A stretch of DNA of 64,000 nt from Cephalopachus bancanus (Eukaryota; Chordata; Mammalia; Primates; Tarsiidae): positions 992,001 to 1,056,000 of the forward strand of contig JAPVLO010000401.1 in the NCBI GenBank assembly GCA_027257055.1, read 5' to 3'. The notes under the pieces were generated by a model. That model had not been told where the DNA came from, made no database searches, and was given only the letters and a program-made list of their open reading frames with translations. The first letter of the stretch is position 1; every line of letters begins with the position of its first letter. Both the position numbers and the translations under genes were made by a program. Below are positions 13,001-24,243 of the stretch, piece after piece.

Positions 13001-13170
13001 TGTTCTTTTTTTTTTTTTAAGATTGTAAAACATAGTTTATTTAGAAAGTAAATTAGAGAGAGAAGATTCACCTCCCCAAGGCAAGGGAGGGGGCCAAAGT
13101 TAGGATACATGGTGGCCATAGCTCAAAGAGCCATGTGGACACACCAGAGTTTAACTAAGCAGTGACCAGT
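13001..13170 (-). mobile_element. unassigned short retroposon (SINE-like), copy 1
   Basis: On the minus strand the element runs from about 13170 to a poly(A) tail (poly(T) at 13006-13018 on +). It shares CCTTGGGGAGGTGAATCTT (complement at 13063-13081) and CTTTCTAAATAAACT (complement about 13036-13050) with the copy at 14275-14452. Similarity extends upstream through GAGCTATGGCCACCATGTATCC. Flanks TTGCATTGCTTTT (from about 12988) and GTGCATTGTTTA (from about 13173) look like an aged target-site duplication. The tail plus duplication indicate L1-style insertion. I cannot name the family; an LTR or retrogene 3' end is possible. Confidence 0.6.
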
Positions 13171-13389
13171 TTGTGCATTGTTTAAATGTATTTTCTATGA
13201 TTAAATATTTAGTTAAGCTGAATTCAAACATATATAACAGACTTTGAAATTTGTAATAGGTTTTGTATCGTGCCTTCAAGATGCTCATAGCTCAGTGATG
13301 GTTTCGGCACCTAAGCAGAAAATTACGATAGTTTTTTTTTGAGTGTAATAATAAAATAAGTATGTGGTATCTGAATAAGGAAGGGCCTA

Positions 13390-14110
13390 GAAAGTTATTT
13401 AAGGAAGTGGAAGTGGTAATTCTTTGAATTATGCTTTAGAAAGATAGTCATGGAGGAGGGCAGCAAGAAAACATGTAAGGCAAAGAAAGCAAAAAGCAAC
13501 AAATAAGGAAAATGCAGAGAAATGATGCCCTGCTGTTTGTTGCCTAAGTATCAGTTGTTAGGGCTCATATGGTGGAAAGTGAGTGTGCAGGAAGAAACAA
13601 GGCCCAGATCCTAGAGAGTCTTTCATCCTATATTTAAAATCCTTTATTCTGCCATGGAGAACCAGGCTATGCCAAAGTCAAAGTCGTGTTTCTAACCTAA
13701 TAGTTTATTCTGGCTCAGTGATCAACGAGAACCCCAAATTTGAAACACAAAGTTCGGAGGAAGGAAAGTCAGTTGGAATATAATTGGCATAAATCATGGG
13801 ACTGATGATGGATCCTCAATTCCTAAAGTGGGAATGACAATGGAGTTGTTAACTTTAGATAAGGTGATTGGTAGTGGACCTGAAGAAAGGACCCAACTTG
13901 TATTCTTAGCAATTAGATGGTTAGGAGGGACATTTGACATGAGTGATTGAAGGAGATGATAAATTCATTTTGAACTTTATCTTAAGGTTACGAGGGACAT
14001 TTGGATATGGAAATCCAGCAAAAATAATCTGAAGTTCAAGATGGAAACCTATCAGCTTTGAGAAAATAATGAGAAACATTGAGAGTAACATCAACTTTCT
14101 CTAAAGAGTT
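13390..14110 (-). mobile_element. L2 LINE, diverged
   Basis: AAGGCCCAGATCCTAGAGAG followed by a TTATTCTGCCATGGAGAACC block, and later GAGGGACATTTGGATATGG, match the reverse complement of the L2 coding region in order. No intact frame remains. Confidence 0.5.
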
Positions 14111-14194
14111 CTAGATGTTTTTCTTCAGTCTTTCATTTTATGAGACCACTTTACTATGATCCAGTGACTGAATTGAAGAGTTGGTGTTTGTATA

Positions 14195-14748
14195 GGTGCT
14201 CCACTGACTTAGATGGGGTTATGTCCTAATAAGCCCATTCAAGTTGAGAATATTATAAGTTGAAGTGCATTTAAGGCCAGTGCTTTGCTAAGCTATGGTC
14301 TGGTCACGAGGTTCCTTGAACTATGGTCTCCATGTTTCCTAGCTTTGGCCCACTCCTCAACCTTGGGGAGGTGAATCTTCCCTCTCTCTCTCTCTCTACT
14401 TTGCTTTCTAAATAAACTCTATTTTTCCAGTCTAACAACAACAACAACAATAGCATTAAATCCACCTACCCTACTAAACACCATAGCTTAACTTCACCTA
14501 TCTTAAATGTATTTAGAATACTTTAGCCTACAGTTGGGCAAAATCCTCTAACAAAGCTGTTTTTATTATTTTTTTTTAAAGTGCTGAATATCTCATATAA
14601 TCTGTTAAGTACTATACTAAAAATGAAAATCAGAATGGTTGAATGGGTACTCAAAGTATGATTTCTATTGAATGCATATGGTTTTCATACAATCATAAAG
14701 TAATAAAATCGTAAGTTGAACCTTAGTAAATCAGGGACTGTCTGTAAT
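14195..14748. mobile_element. Tigger-type DNA transposon remnant, interrupted
   Basis: GACTTAGATGGGGTTATGTCC, TAGCCTACAGTTGGGCAAAATC, GTGCTGAATATCTCATATAA and a terminal TCAGGGACTGTCTGTAA form the pattern of a pogo/Tigger non-autonomous element. It is interrupted at 14275-14452 by a younger short retroposon. Confidence 0.7.
14275..14452 (+). mobile_element. unassigned short retroposon (SINE-like), copy 2
   Basis: A 178-bp insertion in the Tigger remnant, bracketed by GCATTTAA (14267-14274) and GCATTAAA (14453-14460). It runs GGCCAGTGCTTTGCTAAGC, CTTTGGCC, then CCTTGGGGAGGTGAATCTT (14361-14379). A (TC)n stretch, CTTTCTAAATAAACT with an AATAAA signal, and a tail of CAA repeats follow. It matches the minus-strand copy at 13001-13170 along most of its length. 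A tRNA-like B box is not convincing. Confidence 0.65.
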
Positions 14749-14749
14749 T

Positions 14750-15419
14750 TAGTTTCTATCAACTTAAAACAGAAAAATCTGAAATAATACTTTTTTCTAA
14801 TAATATAGCTAAAAGAAAATATTAGTTACGCATAATATAATACATTATTGTTATTTGTTCCCATTAAAACATAATTATGGACTCTAGAGAGAATTTTTTC
14901 TGTGTGAAAGTATAATTTTTCAAAAAGGTAAAATCATGACTTATAGAAATATAAATACACATCTTTATTTAGCTTATTAAATAGTGATGGAACCAGTAAA
15001 TGTTAAACTCAGGTCAAATGAGAATCTGACTTTCAGAAATTTATATTTTCAATCAGACCAAATTAATTTGAATTACTATGAACAGGAATCTTTTACATTG
15101 CTATAGACAGAAAACCTTTGCATTGCTATCAGTTGTGTCCAACTTAAGATTCATTCCTAGAATGTTAAGTTTAACAATAATAATCAGAGATGTACATTCT
15201 TATAATCCCCAGAGAACTCACTAGAAATTCCCCAAAACTCCATTAAAAAGATACTTGGTGATTTCTTTTGTTCATTTCCTGACACTTATAAAGAACATAA
15301 GGAGAAACCCTGAAAAACTTTTGAAATAGTTACTGGATTTTGATTACAAGAAACCATAGTCATTTTCAATGGTAGCCACCTGTCAATGTTGCAGTATCTC
15401 TAAGTAGAACTTGTCTTTT
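14750..15419. other. unique AT-rich DNA
   Basis: No named repeat and no exon-like signal seen. Confidence 0.45.
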
Positions 15420-15715
15420 TAAAATGTTTTAATTTTTAGATTCAAGGAGTACATATGTAAGCTTGTTACATGACTGTTTTGAATGATGGTGAGTTTTGGA
15501 CTTCTAATAAGTCCATCCAAATGATGTGCATGGTATCTACTGGGTAGTTTTTCAACCCTTGCTTCCCTTCCTCCCTCCTTTAAGAGTCCCTAGTATCAAA
15601 AAAAAAAAAAAAAAAAAAAAAGGCCCTAGTATCTGTTGTTCCTATCTTTATGTCCGTGCATACCCAGTGTTTAGCTCCTATTTATAAAAGAGACATATAG
15701 TATTGAGTTTTCTAT
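15420..15715 (-). mobile_element. L1 3'UTR (L1PB/L1MA-like) with a poly(A) insertion
   Basis: The complement carries the typical L1 tail order: TTCAAGGAGTACATATG, TTTAAGAGTCCCTAGTATC, CTGTTGTTCCTATC, CCAGTGTTTAGCTCC. A 24-A tract (15598-15621) interrupts it, flanked by a duplicated CCCTAGTATC. Confidence 0.75.
15598..15621 (+). repeat. poly(A)24 insertion with 10-bp target duplication
   Basis: CCCTAGTATC occurs at 15588-15597 and again at 15624-15633, on either side of the A tract. The L1 consensus I recall has this segment once. The insert therefore appears to consist of almost nothing but a tail. Confidence 0.75.
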
Positions 15716-16337
15716 ATCTGAGTCAGAGAACTTGTCTTGAAAGCTGAAAATAAACTATTTCATAGTAATAACTGCTTAGAATCTCTTGACAGCTACAGAA
15801 ATCATCAATGATGTTTATTTTCTCTGGATAATGGTATCACCTTTTGAAATGGTTGCAAGATGGATTTTGTAATATTTTCTTCAATTTAAAAATCGTTGGG
15901 TGCAGTTTTTCAATTGTATTAGTTTCTTGTGGAAATATGCACTAAAAAATTACTTTAGAGTTTCTGAGATTCCCAGATGACCCTCTTATCTGTTGTTTAT
16001 ATTAGGAGTTTGTGTTGACATATTAGTTATATTAAACTCTGTTGGGACCATACAAAGTAGTTTGAAACATGAGGTACAAATCCCACTGAAATTTCACTGA
16101 GATGTTTCAACAACTTAGACAAATCTTAATCAACATACCAGTCAACAGGACTTTAAATAATGCCTTTAAATGAGTTTTAAATATTTCTGTTTTATAATAC
16201 TATCAATTTAAAGTACTGTTACTTTTTTGGGGTTTGTTTTAATTGAAATGAAAGAAGAGGTAATTAATATAGCACACAATGGGACTTAGAAAATTAATTT
16301 GTGAGTCCTGATTCTGTATATCTCTTTTACTTGCAGA

Positions 16338-16512
16338 GGCTCTCAACCTTGGTTACACATAAGAATCACATAGGGAAATATAAAAATTCCAATGTAAAAA
16401 TGCAAAAATTCCAAATAATTAAATCCACCTCTCTGGTGGTGAGACCCAGGCATCAGTATTTTTAATGTTCCCTAGGTGATTCCAATATGCAACCAAGGTT
16501 GAGAATGACTAT
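16338..16512. mobile_element. hAT-Charlie type MER element
   Basis: GGCTCTCAACCTTGGTTACACATAAGAATCACAT at one end and CCCTAGGTGATTCCAATATGCAACCAAGGTTGAGAATGACT at the other form the inverted ends of a MER-type non-autonomous hAT element. GAGACCCAGGCATCAGTATTTTTAA lies between them. Exact subfamily not assigned. Confidence 0.7.
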
Positions 16513-16647
16513 CTTATTGCAAGTTATTTCACCTCTCTGAACATTAATCTTCTGATCTTATGAAATGCTTGAATTAACCCATGTGATTTCTTGTCTTACT
16601 CTATTGTTTTCAGTAGTCTTCTGAATATGGCTGCTAAGTTTATTTTT

Positions 16648-16944
16648 TTTTTTATTTTATTTTTTTTGAGTTGGAGTCTCACTCTGTCACCCAGACTGGA
16701 GTGTTGTGGCCGCTTCTGGCCACCGCAGCCTCGACCTGCTGGGCTCTGGCGATCCTTCCACCTCAGCCTTCCAAGTAGCTGGAGCTACAGGCACGCGCTA
16801 CCACGCCTGGCTAATTTTTGATTTATTGTAGAGATGAGGTCTCGCCAAGTTGCCCAGGCAAGTCTCAAAGCCCGTGAACTCAGGCAATCCACTCACCTCA
16901 ACCTTCCAAAGGTGCGGGATTACAGACTGAGCCACAGAGCCCTG
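16648..16944 (-). mobile_element. dimeric Alu with perfect 17-bp TSD
   Basis: GAGTTGGAGTCTCACTCTGTC starts the body after a T-rich tail and it ends GCCACAGAGCCCTG. CTGCTAAGTTTATTTTT is repeated exactly at 16631-16647 and 16945-16961. It keeps the longer CCAAGTTGCCCAGG left-arm form. Confidence 0.93.
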
Positions 16945-17058
16945 CTGCTAAGTTTATTTTTGTGTTTGAATTTTTCAAAGAAAATATTTTAAAATTTCAA
17001 GGCATAATCAAATAAGTCAGTAGCATATTTTAGTCTATGCCAAATATTTTGGTTGTTA

Positions 17059-17358
17059 TTTATTTATTTATTTTGAGTTGGTGTCTCACTCCATTGCCCA
17101 GGCTGGAGTGCAACAGCACATTCACGGCCATCCCAGTGTCAACCTGCTGGGCTCCTGCGATCCTTTTGTCTCAGCTTTCCAAGTAGCCTAAACTACAGTT
17201 GTATACTACCACACCTGGCTAATTATTTATTTATTTATTGTAGAGACAAGTTCTCACCATGTTGACCAGGCAGGTCTCAAACTCATGGACTTAGGTATTT
17301 CTCTCGCCTCAGCCTTCCAAAGTGCTGGAATTACAGCCTCGAGCCACCGCACCTGGCC
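17059..17358 (-). mobile_element. older dimeric Alu
   Basis: (TTTA)n tail, GAGTTGGTGTCTCACTCCATTGCCCAGG, ending AGCCACCGCACCTGGCC. It is more diverged than the neighbouring copy. TTTTGGTTGTTATT before and TTTTGGTTATTTT after look like the duplication. Confidence 0.88.
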
Positions 17359-17864
17359 TGTTTTGGTTATTTTAAAATTATTCTAGGATGTTATCTTTGG
17401 TTACTGAACTAATTAACATGGTTTGGGAAATAATTCACATTGGAAAGAACTGTCATATTTTTATAAGCTATGCATGAACTATACATGAACATTTCAATTT
17501 GATTAAACTTCCTAAAAATTTCATTCTCATGAAATCCACACATCACATGTGTGAATGATATTTTTTGTGTTGTGTTTAAAGCATGATTGATAACATTTGA
17601 TGTGAAAATATATGCAATGGAAGTAAGTTCACTGTGTCTAAAAAAACAGAGCCCTTGACGTCTAAAGGTAGAAACAATCCTGTTTCTGCCACATTTGTAG
17701 CTTTGTCATCTTGAGAAAATCATCTAAATTTTCTGGTTCTCAGTTTTCAGGTCTGTAATAGTTACTTTAGTCTTTCAGTTTATAGATTTATTTAGTGTTA
17801 ACTTTACTTGTATGAATTTTAAAATTATTGGGAGTTGAACATCTGGAAAAGCTCTAGAAGTAGT

Positions 17865-17995
17865 GAAGCATGGTAGAAAGAATATGGTTTTCAGAATTGA
17901 ACTTGATGTCAGACATTAGTTCAGTATCTTACTAGCTGTATCATCACTTTAGAATGTGACCTAAATTGAGTTTGTGTTAACTGGTTTCAATATCT
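17865..17995 (+). mobile_element. MIR fragment
   Basis: TGGTAGAAAGAATATGGTTTTCAG and CTTACTAGCTGTATCATCAC follow the MIR order. Short and diverged. Confidence 0.4.
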
Positions 17996-18312
17996 GTCTA
18001 GTCCATTTTGTGCTTCTTTAATAGAATACTTGACACTGGGTTATTTATATAAAATAGTTATTTATTTCCTCAAATTCTAGAAGCTGAAAAATCCAAGATT
18101 AAGATGCCAGCATCTGACAAGGGCCTTCCTGCTGTGTCAGCACATGACAGAAGGCATCATGTGGAAGAAGGGCAAAGAGAGGGCAAGATGTGGCCAAGTA
18201 CTTCTTTTGTGGCCTAGTCACCTTTTAAAAGTTGCATACCTAATACTATTATAATAACAATTAAATTTCAACATGAGTTTTGGAGGGGACAAACTGTCAA
18301 ACCATAGCACTA
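17996..18312 (-). mobile_element. MST-type MaLR LTR
   Basis: TCTAGTCCATTTTGTGCTTC, ATACTTGACACTGGGTTATTTAT, GCCAGCATCTGACAAGGGCC and AATTTCAACATGAGTTTTGGAGGGGACAAAC match the reverse complement of MST-class LTRs. The middle is shortened. No internal sequence. Confidence 0.7.
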
Positions 18313-20464
18313 TCTTAGTAGTTATTGTAACAATTTAAGGAAACAATATAGTATTAAGGGCAAAAGTACACTGTCTGGCACATGGTAGATCCAAAGAAAT
18401 GACTGTTGATGGTGATTACAACATATTATACTACTAACATGCTATATGTGTTTCTGAATGCATGACCTCAGAGTACATGTTAAATCGATAATACATTGAT
18501 TTCTTTTTTATGAAACCAAGTGTTGATGGATTTATAAGACTCCTTGGCTAAAAACTTCATCTATGCCACCTCTGTAGGGGTTATTTTAGAAATTCCCAAA
18601 GGATAATTGATATGTTATGTTAGATAACCATGAATTGGAAGTGCTAACTCTTGAAACCTCTATATTGTAACTCTGGGAATTGAATTTCACTGGAAAGAAT
18701 CGAAAATAAATTGACATTTCACTGAATGCTTGGAGTGTTCAACTAACTCGGGAATTCAAAGCCTCAGTTTATTGCCAAAGATGGCTTGTTGATTACTCTC
18801 TGGACAGGAAGCCATTGGCAAGGAAAGTTTTTACCTGTGCTGAGCTAAGGTAGTGGTAGAAGAAGTGATGATAATTATCATGGAAATATGAAGAAGGCAT
18901 ATTATTATTTTTTTCATGGATTTATATTCAAATCCATTTAAAAAGGATAATCACTGAGTATTCTGTAAAACATCAATATTTATTTTAGTTGCAGTCTCTG
19001 ACTTTACTATATAGTAATACCTCCAAGTCTTGCTTTACGTGAGGTCAATCAGTGAGTTATTGATGAATTTCATGTTTCTTGCATAATAGAGTAGCACTTA
19101 AAATAAGCGGAAATGCAAAAGTAAACTATGATTTACCTGATTTGTATCTTTCAAAATATTGATGAAATAATCATGTAATTTGCGAGACTAGTTCTACTTC
19201 TCATATATTTCAGATGTACTATAATCAACATAGTCATTACCTGACATGTGGAACACCTAAACATTTACATATGTAATGAAGTAATGCCTCAAATGTCTGG
19301 TTTATGCTGGATCAGTTATTTCAGGACATGAGATCCTTAAGTGAATTTATTTTCTAATGAGGTATCCTTTAACTTTTTGAGTTGTCTTCACAGTGATTAA
19401 TAGTAAAAAATGTTTACAAAAGTTGAAGTTTTTATGTTCTAAGTTGTTGAGTTATATTTTGCTTTAGGCATTTGAGCTTAATGGTTACAGAGATGAGTAG
19501 GAATTTTAAAAAGCCATCAAGGTAAATGACATCAAAATTAGTTTATTAAAAAAATAGCAAAAATAATTTATTTAATTCTGTAAAGCTGAAATTCATAGCT
19601 AGGACGAGGAACTCCTTTCTCCCAATACAAGTTATAGAATTTCAAAGTAGGAAGAACATTTTATCTTGCTCTTACATGTACACATGGAAAAAGAGCTGCA
19701 GGATAACACATGATTTGTCCAGTGTCTCAGAGGGATTTAGTGAATTGCAGCATTGCCAGTAAAACCATGTGGTTTTGACTAAAACAACAATAGGAGTTCC
19801 TTCTATTTCATACTTTCCAATGCAGTTCTGAAAATGATAAGTAATTTAAAAAATTGTTTGACTTCTTTCAAAGCAGCAGATGTCATTTATTGTTCTAGTT
19901 ATCATTAATGCATCTACCCCTCCATTCAACAGGGTTTGATTTAACAGCAAACTTGATATAGGTACCAAGAATAAAACATGACTAACAAAACAAAACAAAA
20001 CATGGCCCCAGTTCCTGGCCAACTGCTATGAAGAAGGAGTCGACTATGGTAATGAATGTAATTCTTTGAACAGTGGGAAGAAAAGAGGAAACTTTCACTT
20101 TAAGTATGTTTGGATTTCTTGGATGTACAAATGTTGTGTGATTACAGTAGCTCATATTTGGAATGTTTTTCTCAATTGTTTAATGGGTACCATGATGACA
20201 TAAATAAGCTTCTTTACATGCTTTCTGCTGTGTTTCTTACAGCTCCCTCCTGCAGCAAGCTGAATATTTATTATGACCTAATTCTACCAAATATTCTTGA
20301 AAATTATGAGTGAGTGAATGAATGAATGATGAAAGTCACCAGGATGTGATACATAAGTCTGTTGTTGTAAAACCTTGCAGTTGTCTTAAATATCAGGTTG
20401 GTGTCTCTTCAAGCTCAGTAAATCAGGAATGTGTAGGGTGGGATTCTTTTCCCTTATCCCTGCT
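18313..20464. other. mostly unique DNA
   Basis: Around 19910-20020 a CATTCAACAGGGTTTGATTT..CCCCAGTTCCTGGCC block could be an L2 3' end on the minus strand. A GAATGAATGAATG run sits at 20315-20330. No gene signal found. Confidence 0.4.
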
Positions 20465-20640
20465 GCTATTGCAATGACTGTCAAACTAATATGTGAATTC
20501 CATTATCTTGCTAACTTGTCAAATACAAATTTCTAGATCCCATTTTAGGACTATACTTAATAAATCTGTTAGTCTGGGCCCATAGAAATCTATGTAGTAA
20601 CACACTTTTGACAAAATGACTCCTAATCTAGATGGTCAAG
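20465..20640. mobile_element. hAT-Charlie type remnant
   Basis: GTCAAACTAATATGTGAATTCC..ATCTTGCTAACTTGTC..GTCTGGGCCCATAGAAATCT follows the layout of MER58/MER5-like elements. Diverged. Confidence 0.45.
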
Positions 20641-21495
20641 ATACATTTGAGAAATACCGATGATACCATGTTCTTTTTAGAAGATGGACAGGAACCCACC
20701 TCTCCCCCTCGGCAGCAACTACTCTGGCGTTCCTATATACTATTTGAATATAAAAATTTTGACATCTCCCTAAGTAAAGGAAACACAGTGAACTTGCCCT
20801 ACAAAGGTAACTTGCAGATAAAATTATCCAGTGCTTCAGAAAGGACTGGCTGTTCATTCCTCAGAGACTGCTATGTAAAGAGAGATCTTCTTACTATTCA
20901 AATATATTACAGGCATAGAAGTTTTTTGCGTGAATAAATAAATACTAAGAATCAGTTCGTTTTTACAGCTTGAGCGGATACTTTGCATACTTTCTAATCC
21001 TTGATATGACAATGACTAAAATTTTAGAGGGTTAAGAGTTAGAACTTCAAGCATATTTAATACTGAAAAAAAATAGTATCTATTTGGGAGAAGATCTCCA
21101 AATACAACCAACCTTAGCCCTTTGCTTATTCCTAAGAAAATAACTGATAAAACCCCCCCTGAGATTATGAATAGAGCATTACTTTTTAAAATTAAGTAAA
21201 CTGCTCTATCATTAAGAAGAGCCTTCCTAATATTGAATTGGAGTAGTATTTCCATGTTTGTAAATCAAGATTAATAGATGTTTCAGATCTGATTTTTTTT
21301 CTTTCATCCTTTTTTTCCTTTTCCACGTAGAATATAATGGTGACCAATTGATTTTGGGTAAGAGAGAGTTAATAATTCTATTAATAATGGATTTAAGTAA
21401 ACAAAGGGCATAATAAGATTTTTATAAAACAGATTTTCTATTTAATTCACTAGATGCAACACTGCTCCATGGCACTTTGTGTAATGATAGAAATT
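20641..21495. other. unique DNA with a 101-codon + frame
   Basis: The + frame 20632-20937 has no domain, no splice-site context and a competing open minus frame, so I read it as chance. No repeat named. Confidence 0.4.
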
Positions 21496-21499
21496 TTTA

Positions 21500-21660
21500 T
21501 GTCTGTGTTATTCAATCTGGTAGCCACAGTCACAGTGGTTATTGCACGCATGAAGCATATAGTTAGTGTACCTGAGGAACTGAATTTTTATTACTTAATT
21601 ACAATTAATTTAATATAAATTGCCACATATGGCAAATGGTTATTATATTGATTTGTGTTG
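21500..21660. mobile_element. hAT-Charlie type (MER33/MER1-like) remnant
   Basis: TTATTCAATCTGGTAGCCAC, CTGAGGAACTGAATTTTTAT, AATTACAATTAATTTAATATA and CCACATATGGCAAATGG match the block order of this MER group. One end is degraded. Confidence 0.6.
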
Positions 21661-22189
21661 CTATAGAAGAAAGTTTAAAATGTACTTTATAATTTAGGAG
21701 TAGTAACTGACATTCCTTTGAGAGTAGAAAGCTATATGATTATTTAGCATTGTAGTTTATGTGACTAAAGGTGGTTTCTTATTGAGCAATTCTTTGACTT
21801 TACAGTACTTAGTGATATTTATTATTTCTCTCACTACTTTTAGTTTGAAAACAAATAGATGTCATGGAGTGAGCATGGGAACTCTTGTTACACACTAGGA
21901 GTGGCCAAATTATGAATGGTGTCCCCTAGAGTTGACCATACAGCATCCCTGATTACCCTGTAAGCTGAGCTATTCCTCAAGGCAATGCTATGTTTGCTTT
22001 TATGTCTGTAGTGCTTGGTATGCAATTGATTCCTGATGAATCTTTGATAAGTTAAATAAGGAATGTATATCTCAATTTCAGAGGACTGCAATACTAAAAG
22101 ATTGATTTTTTACAAAATTATCTTTTACTATGTGCTCATAGAACACATTGTATGAATTTTCCCTTTGATTTCTACATTCATTAAATTTT

Positions 22190-22545
22190 TCAACATTTAT
22201 GAACTAGCTACTTTGTGGTAAGTATTAATTTAAGTATTTGGAATGCAAAGATAATTTAGATGCAGTACCCTTACTACTGATTAGTGAAGAGGGGAATGTA
22301 AATAAATGAGCTGCATCATAAAAAAGAAACAGTCTAGTAATCCACATATGTACAAGGCATAGCAAAGGACAAGGAAGAGATTTTTATCTGATTGAATGAT
22401 TTTCTCATCCCTATGGCAAAATGAAAGAGGCACAGGGAAGGAAGGTGGCATCAGGGAAATGACTTGTGCAGCAGGTTTTGAAAGGTAAGTGGAATCTGGC
22501 ATAGAGGTGAGTGAGGAAGGTAAGGCCTGCTCTGCTCCAGGTACT
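22190..22545 (-). mobile_element. L2 LINE fragment
   Basis: AACATTTATGAACTAGCTAC through GGAATGCAAAGATAATTTAGATGCAG and later CTTGTGCAGCAGGTTTTGAAAG match the L2 3' region in reverse. Diverged. Confidence 0.5.
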
Positions 22546-22760
22546 TTGCAAAGAACTTTATACATCATCTTACTCCAGTTCTCTCAGTACTCTGCCAAGA
22601 TAAATGTCCTTCATACTCATTTTAATGATGATGGAGCTAAGATTTAGAGTTTAAGAAACTTACCCAAGGAGACGTCGTTACTCAGCAAGAGCACTAAGAT
22701 TTGACCCTAGGTACGTTTCATCCTGAAGCCAGTGCATTGTACCTTAAGCCATTGCTGTCA
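22546..22760 (-). mobile_element. MIR SINE
   Basis: ATACATCATCTTACTCC..CTCATTTTAATGATGATGGAGC..AAGAAACTTACCCAAGG..AAGATTTGACCCTAGG follows reverse MIR order across the core. Confidence 0.65.
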
Positions 22761-24240
22761 GTAATGAATAAGCCAGCGTGTCTGGAGAAATTTAAGCAGT
22801 AAAGTATCACTGAGGCACAGGATACAAAAAAAAAAATTTATTGAAGAGATAGAAGCTTGAGTTAATTGAAAACCATCTGTGCCACAGTAAATATACTGGA
22901 ATTGTTTCTGTATGTAATAGGGAGCTGTGGATGGGTTAGTTTTAGGATGGGCAATGACATCATGATTCCCAAAGAAATTCAGGAGCTAAAATCAGCAGCA
23001 GATTGAGTCAATTATTTGACTCAAATTTCTATTCAAATTGGCTTTATTTTTTCGCACATGCACAGTTTCTGGGAAGTTGTTGAGTTCCACCCCGTTGTGT
23101 GCTGTCAAGAGAGTAAAAATTCACCATGAATAGTCAGTCAAGGGACATGTGCAGATGCTTAAGAAATATTTATAATTACTTTTCCTGTGTCTGTCAATGT
23201 AATGAGAAGTTTTTGCTATATTGTGTTTTCTATTGTTGATTTGCTTTAATGGACAATAGATATCTGATCAAGAGAAGCAAGGCCCAAAGTTTGATGATCC
23301 CTTTGCTGCGTCCTGGCTTCATGCACTCAAAAGTACCTACTATCAGCTGTCAGGTCTGTGGCAAAATAAGGAACGGGGTCAGAGTAAGGCAAGCAGAAAC
23401 CAGAGCCAAGTATTGTTCTGAGAAGTACTAGCATGTGCTTTATGCAGTGAGGAGTGCTTGCCTTTGTACTTGGCAACCTACGTGGGACTCATGTTACAAA
23501 GGGGTTGATGACTCAAGGTTGAGGGGGAGGAACTGGGGTGGGGGGAGACCTTGACTCGTGGCACATCCTCTTCCTCAGCTCTCTGATGGACCATTTTTTA
23601 TATACACCCACAATTTGAACTAAAGTATGGCCCCTGCTTCTCTTGTGGATGAAAACATATTTTGTGCCAAGTGCAGTTCCTTTTATTTGTTGTATTTCTT
23701 CCCCTTCTGTCTCAAATATATTTCTGGTCCAACTCCTGGTTGTCTCTGAAGGAGCTTTCTTCCTTACTTGGGCTTGTAAGAATCAGCTTTATACAGAGGT
23801 ATCTAGAAACAGTCTGTATGGACAGGAAGGAAACAGGTGACCATAGTTTTAAATTTGTGAACATCTTTTGGAGACAAGAACTGCTGCGCAATCTAGCTGA
23901 TATGGATAAGAATTTATGTTAGGTAAGAGTGGTGACATGGATAATATATGATTTTTTTTCCAAAAAGTCCTGAAAACCATAGACATTAGGAATGCAATCA
24001 GGCATTTTAATTAGCATTTTAATTTTGAGAAGAGAGTTTTGGATTAGTACACTTGTTGATTATCAATGCATTTAATAGTGATTGATATGCCCAGTTTGAT
24101 GCATAGCTCATTTATGTGTGTCTTTATATCACACTTTGTAGCTTTGAGATAAATTGTTTAGAAGGTCATGGAACTGTCTATGATATTAAAACAAGTTTAT
24201 TCCAAAATTGCTCATTTGTTTCACCAATGTTACTGAAAAT
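22761..24240. other. unassigned DNA
   Basis: It includes a poly(A) at about 22827-22837 and a GC-richer stretch 23280-23600 with GGGGGAGGAACTGGGGTGGGG. That could be part of an old LTR I cannot name. Short frames here have no recognisable content. Confidence 0.35.
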
Positions 24241-24243
24241 CAT

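Noticed and set aside
14384..14398. (TC)n as an independent microsatellite
   Set aside because: It is part of the short retroposon at 14275-14452, whose other copy has the same pyrimidine-rich block.
20632..20937. 101-codon + frame
   Set aside because: No domain recognised and a competing minus frame; it starts at the edge of a hAT remnant.
22470..22490. Donor-like AAAGGTAAGTGG as a second exon edge
   Set aside because: It lies in a diverged L2 copy and I found no acceptor with an open frame before it.
23280..23600. GC-richer stretch as promoter or CpG island
   Set aside because: CpG content is low and there is no adjoining exon; an unassigned old repeat is more likely.
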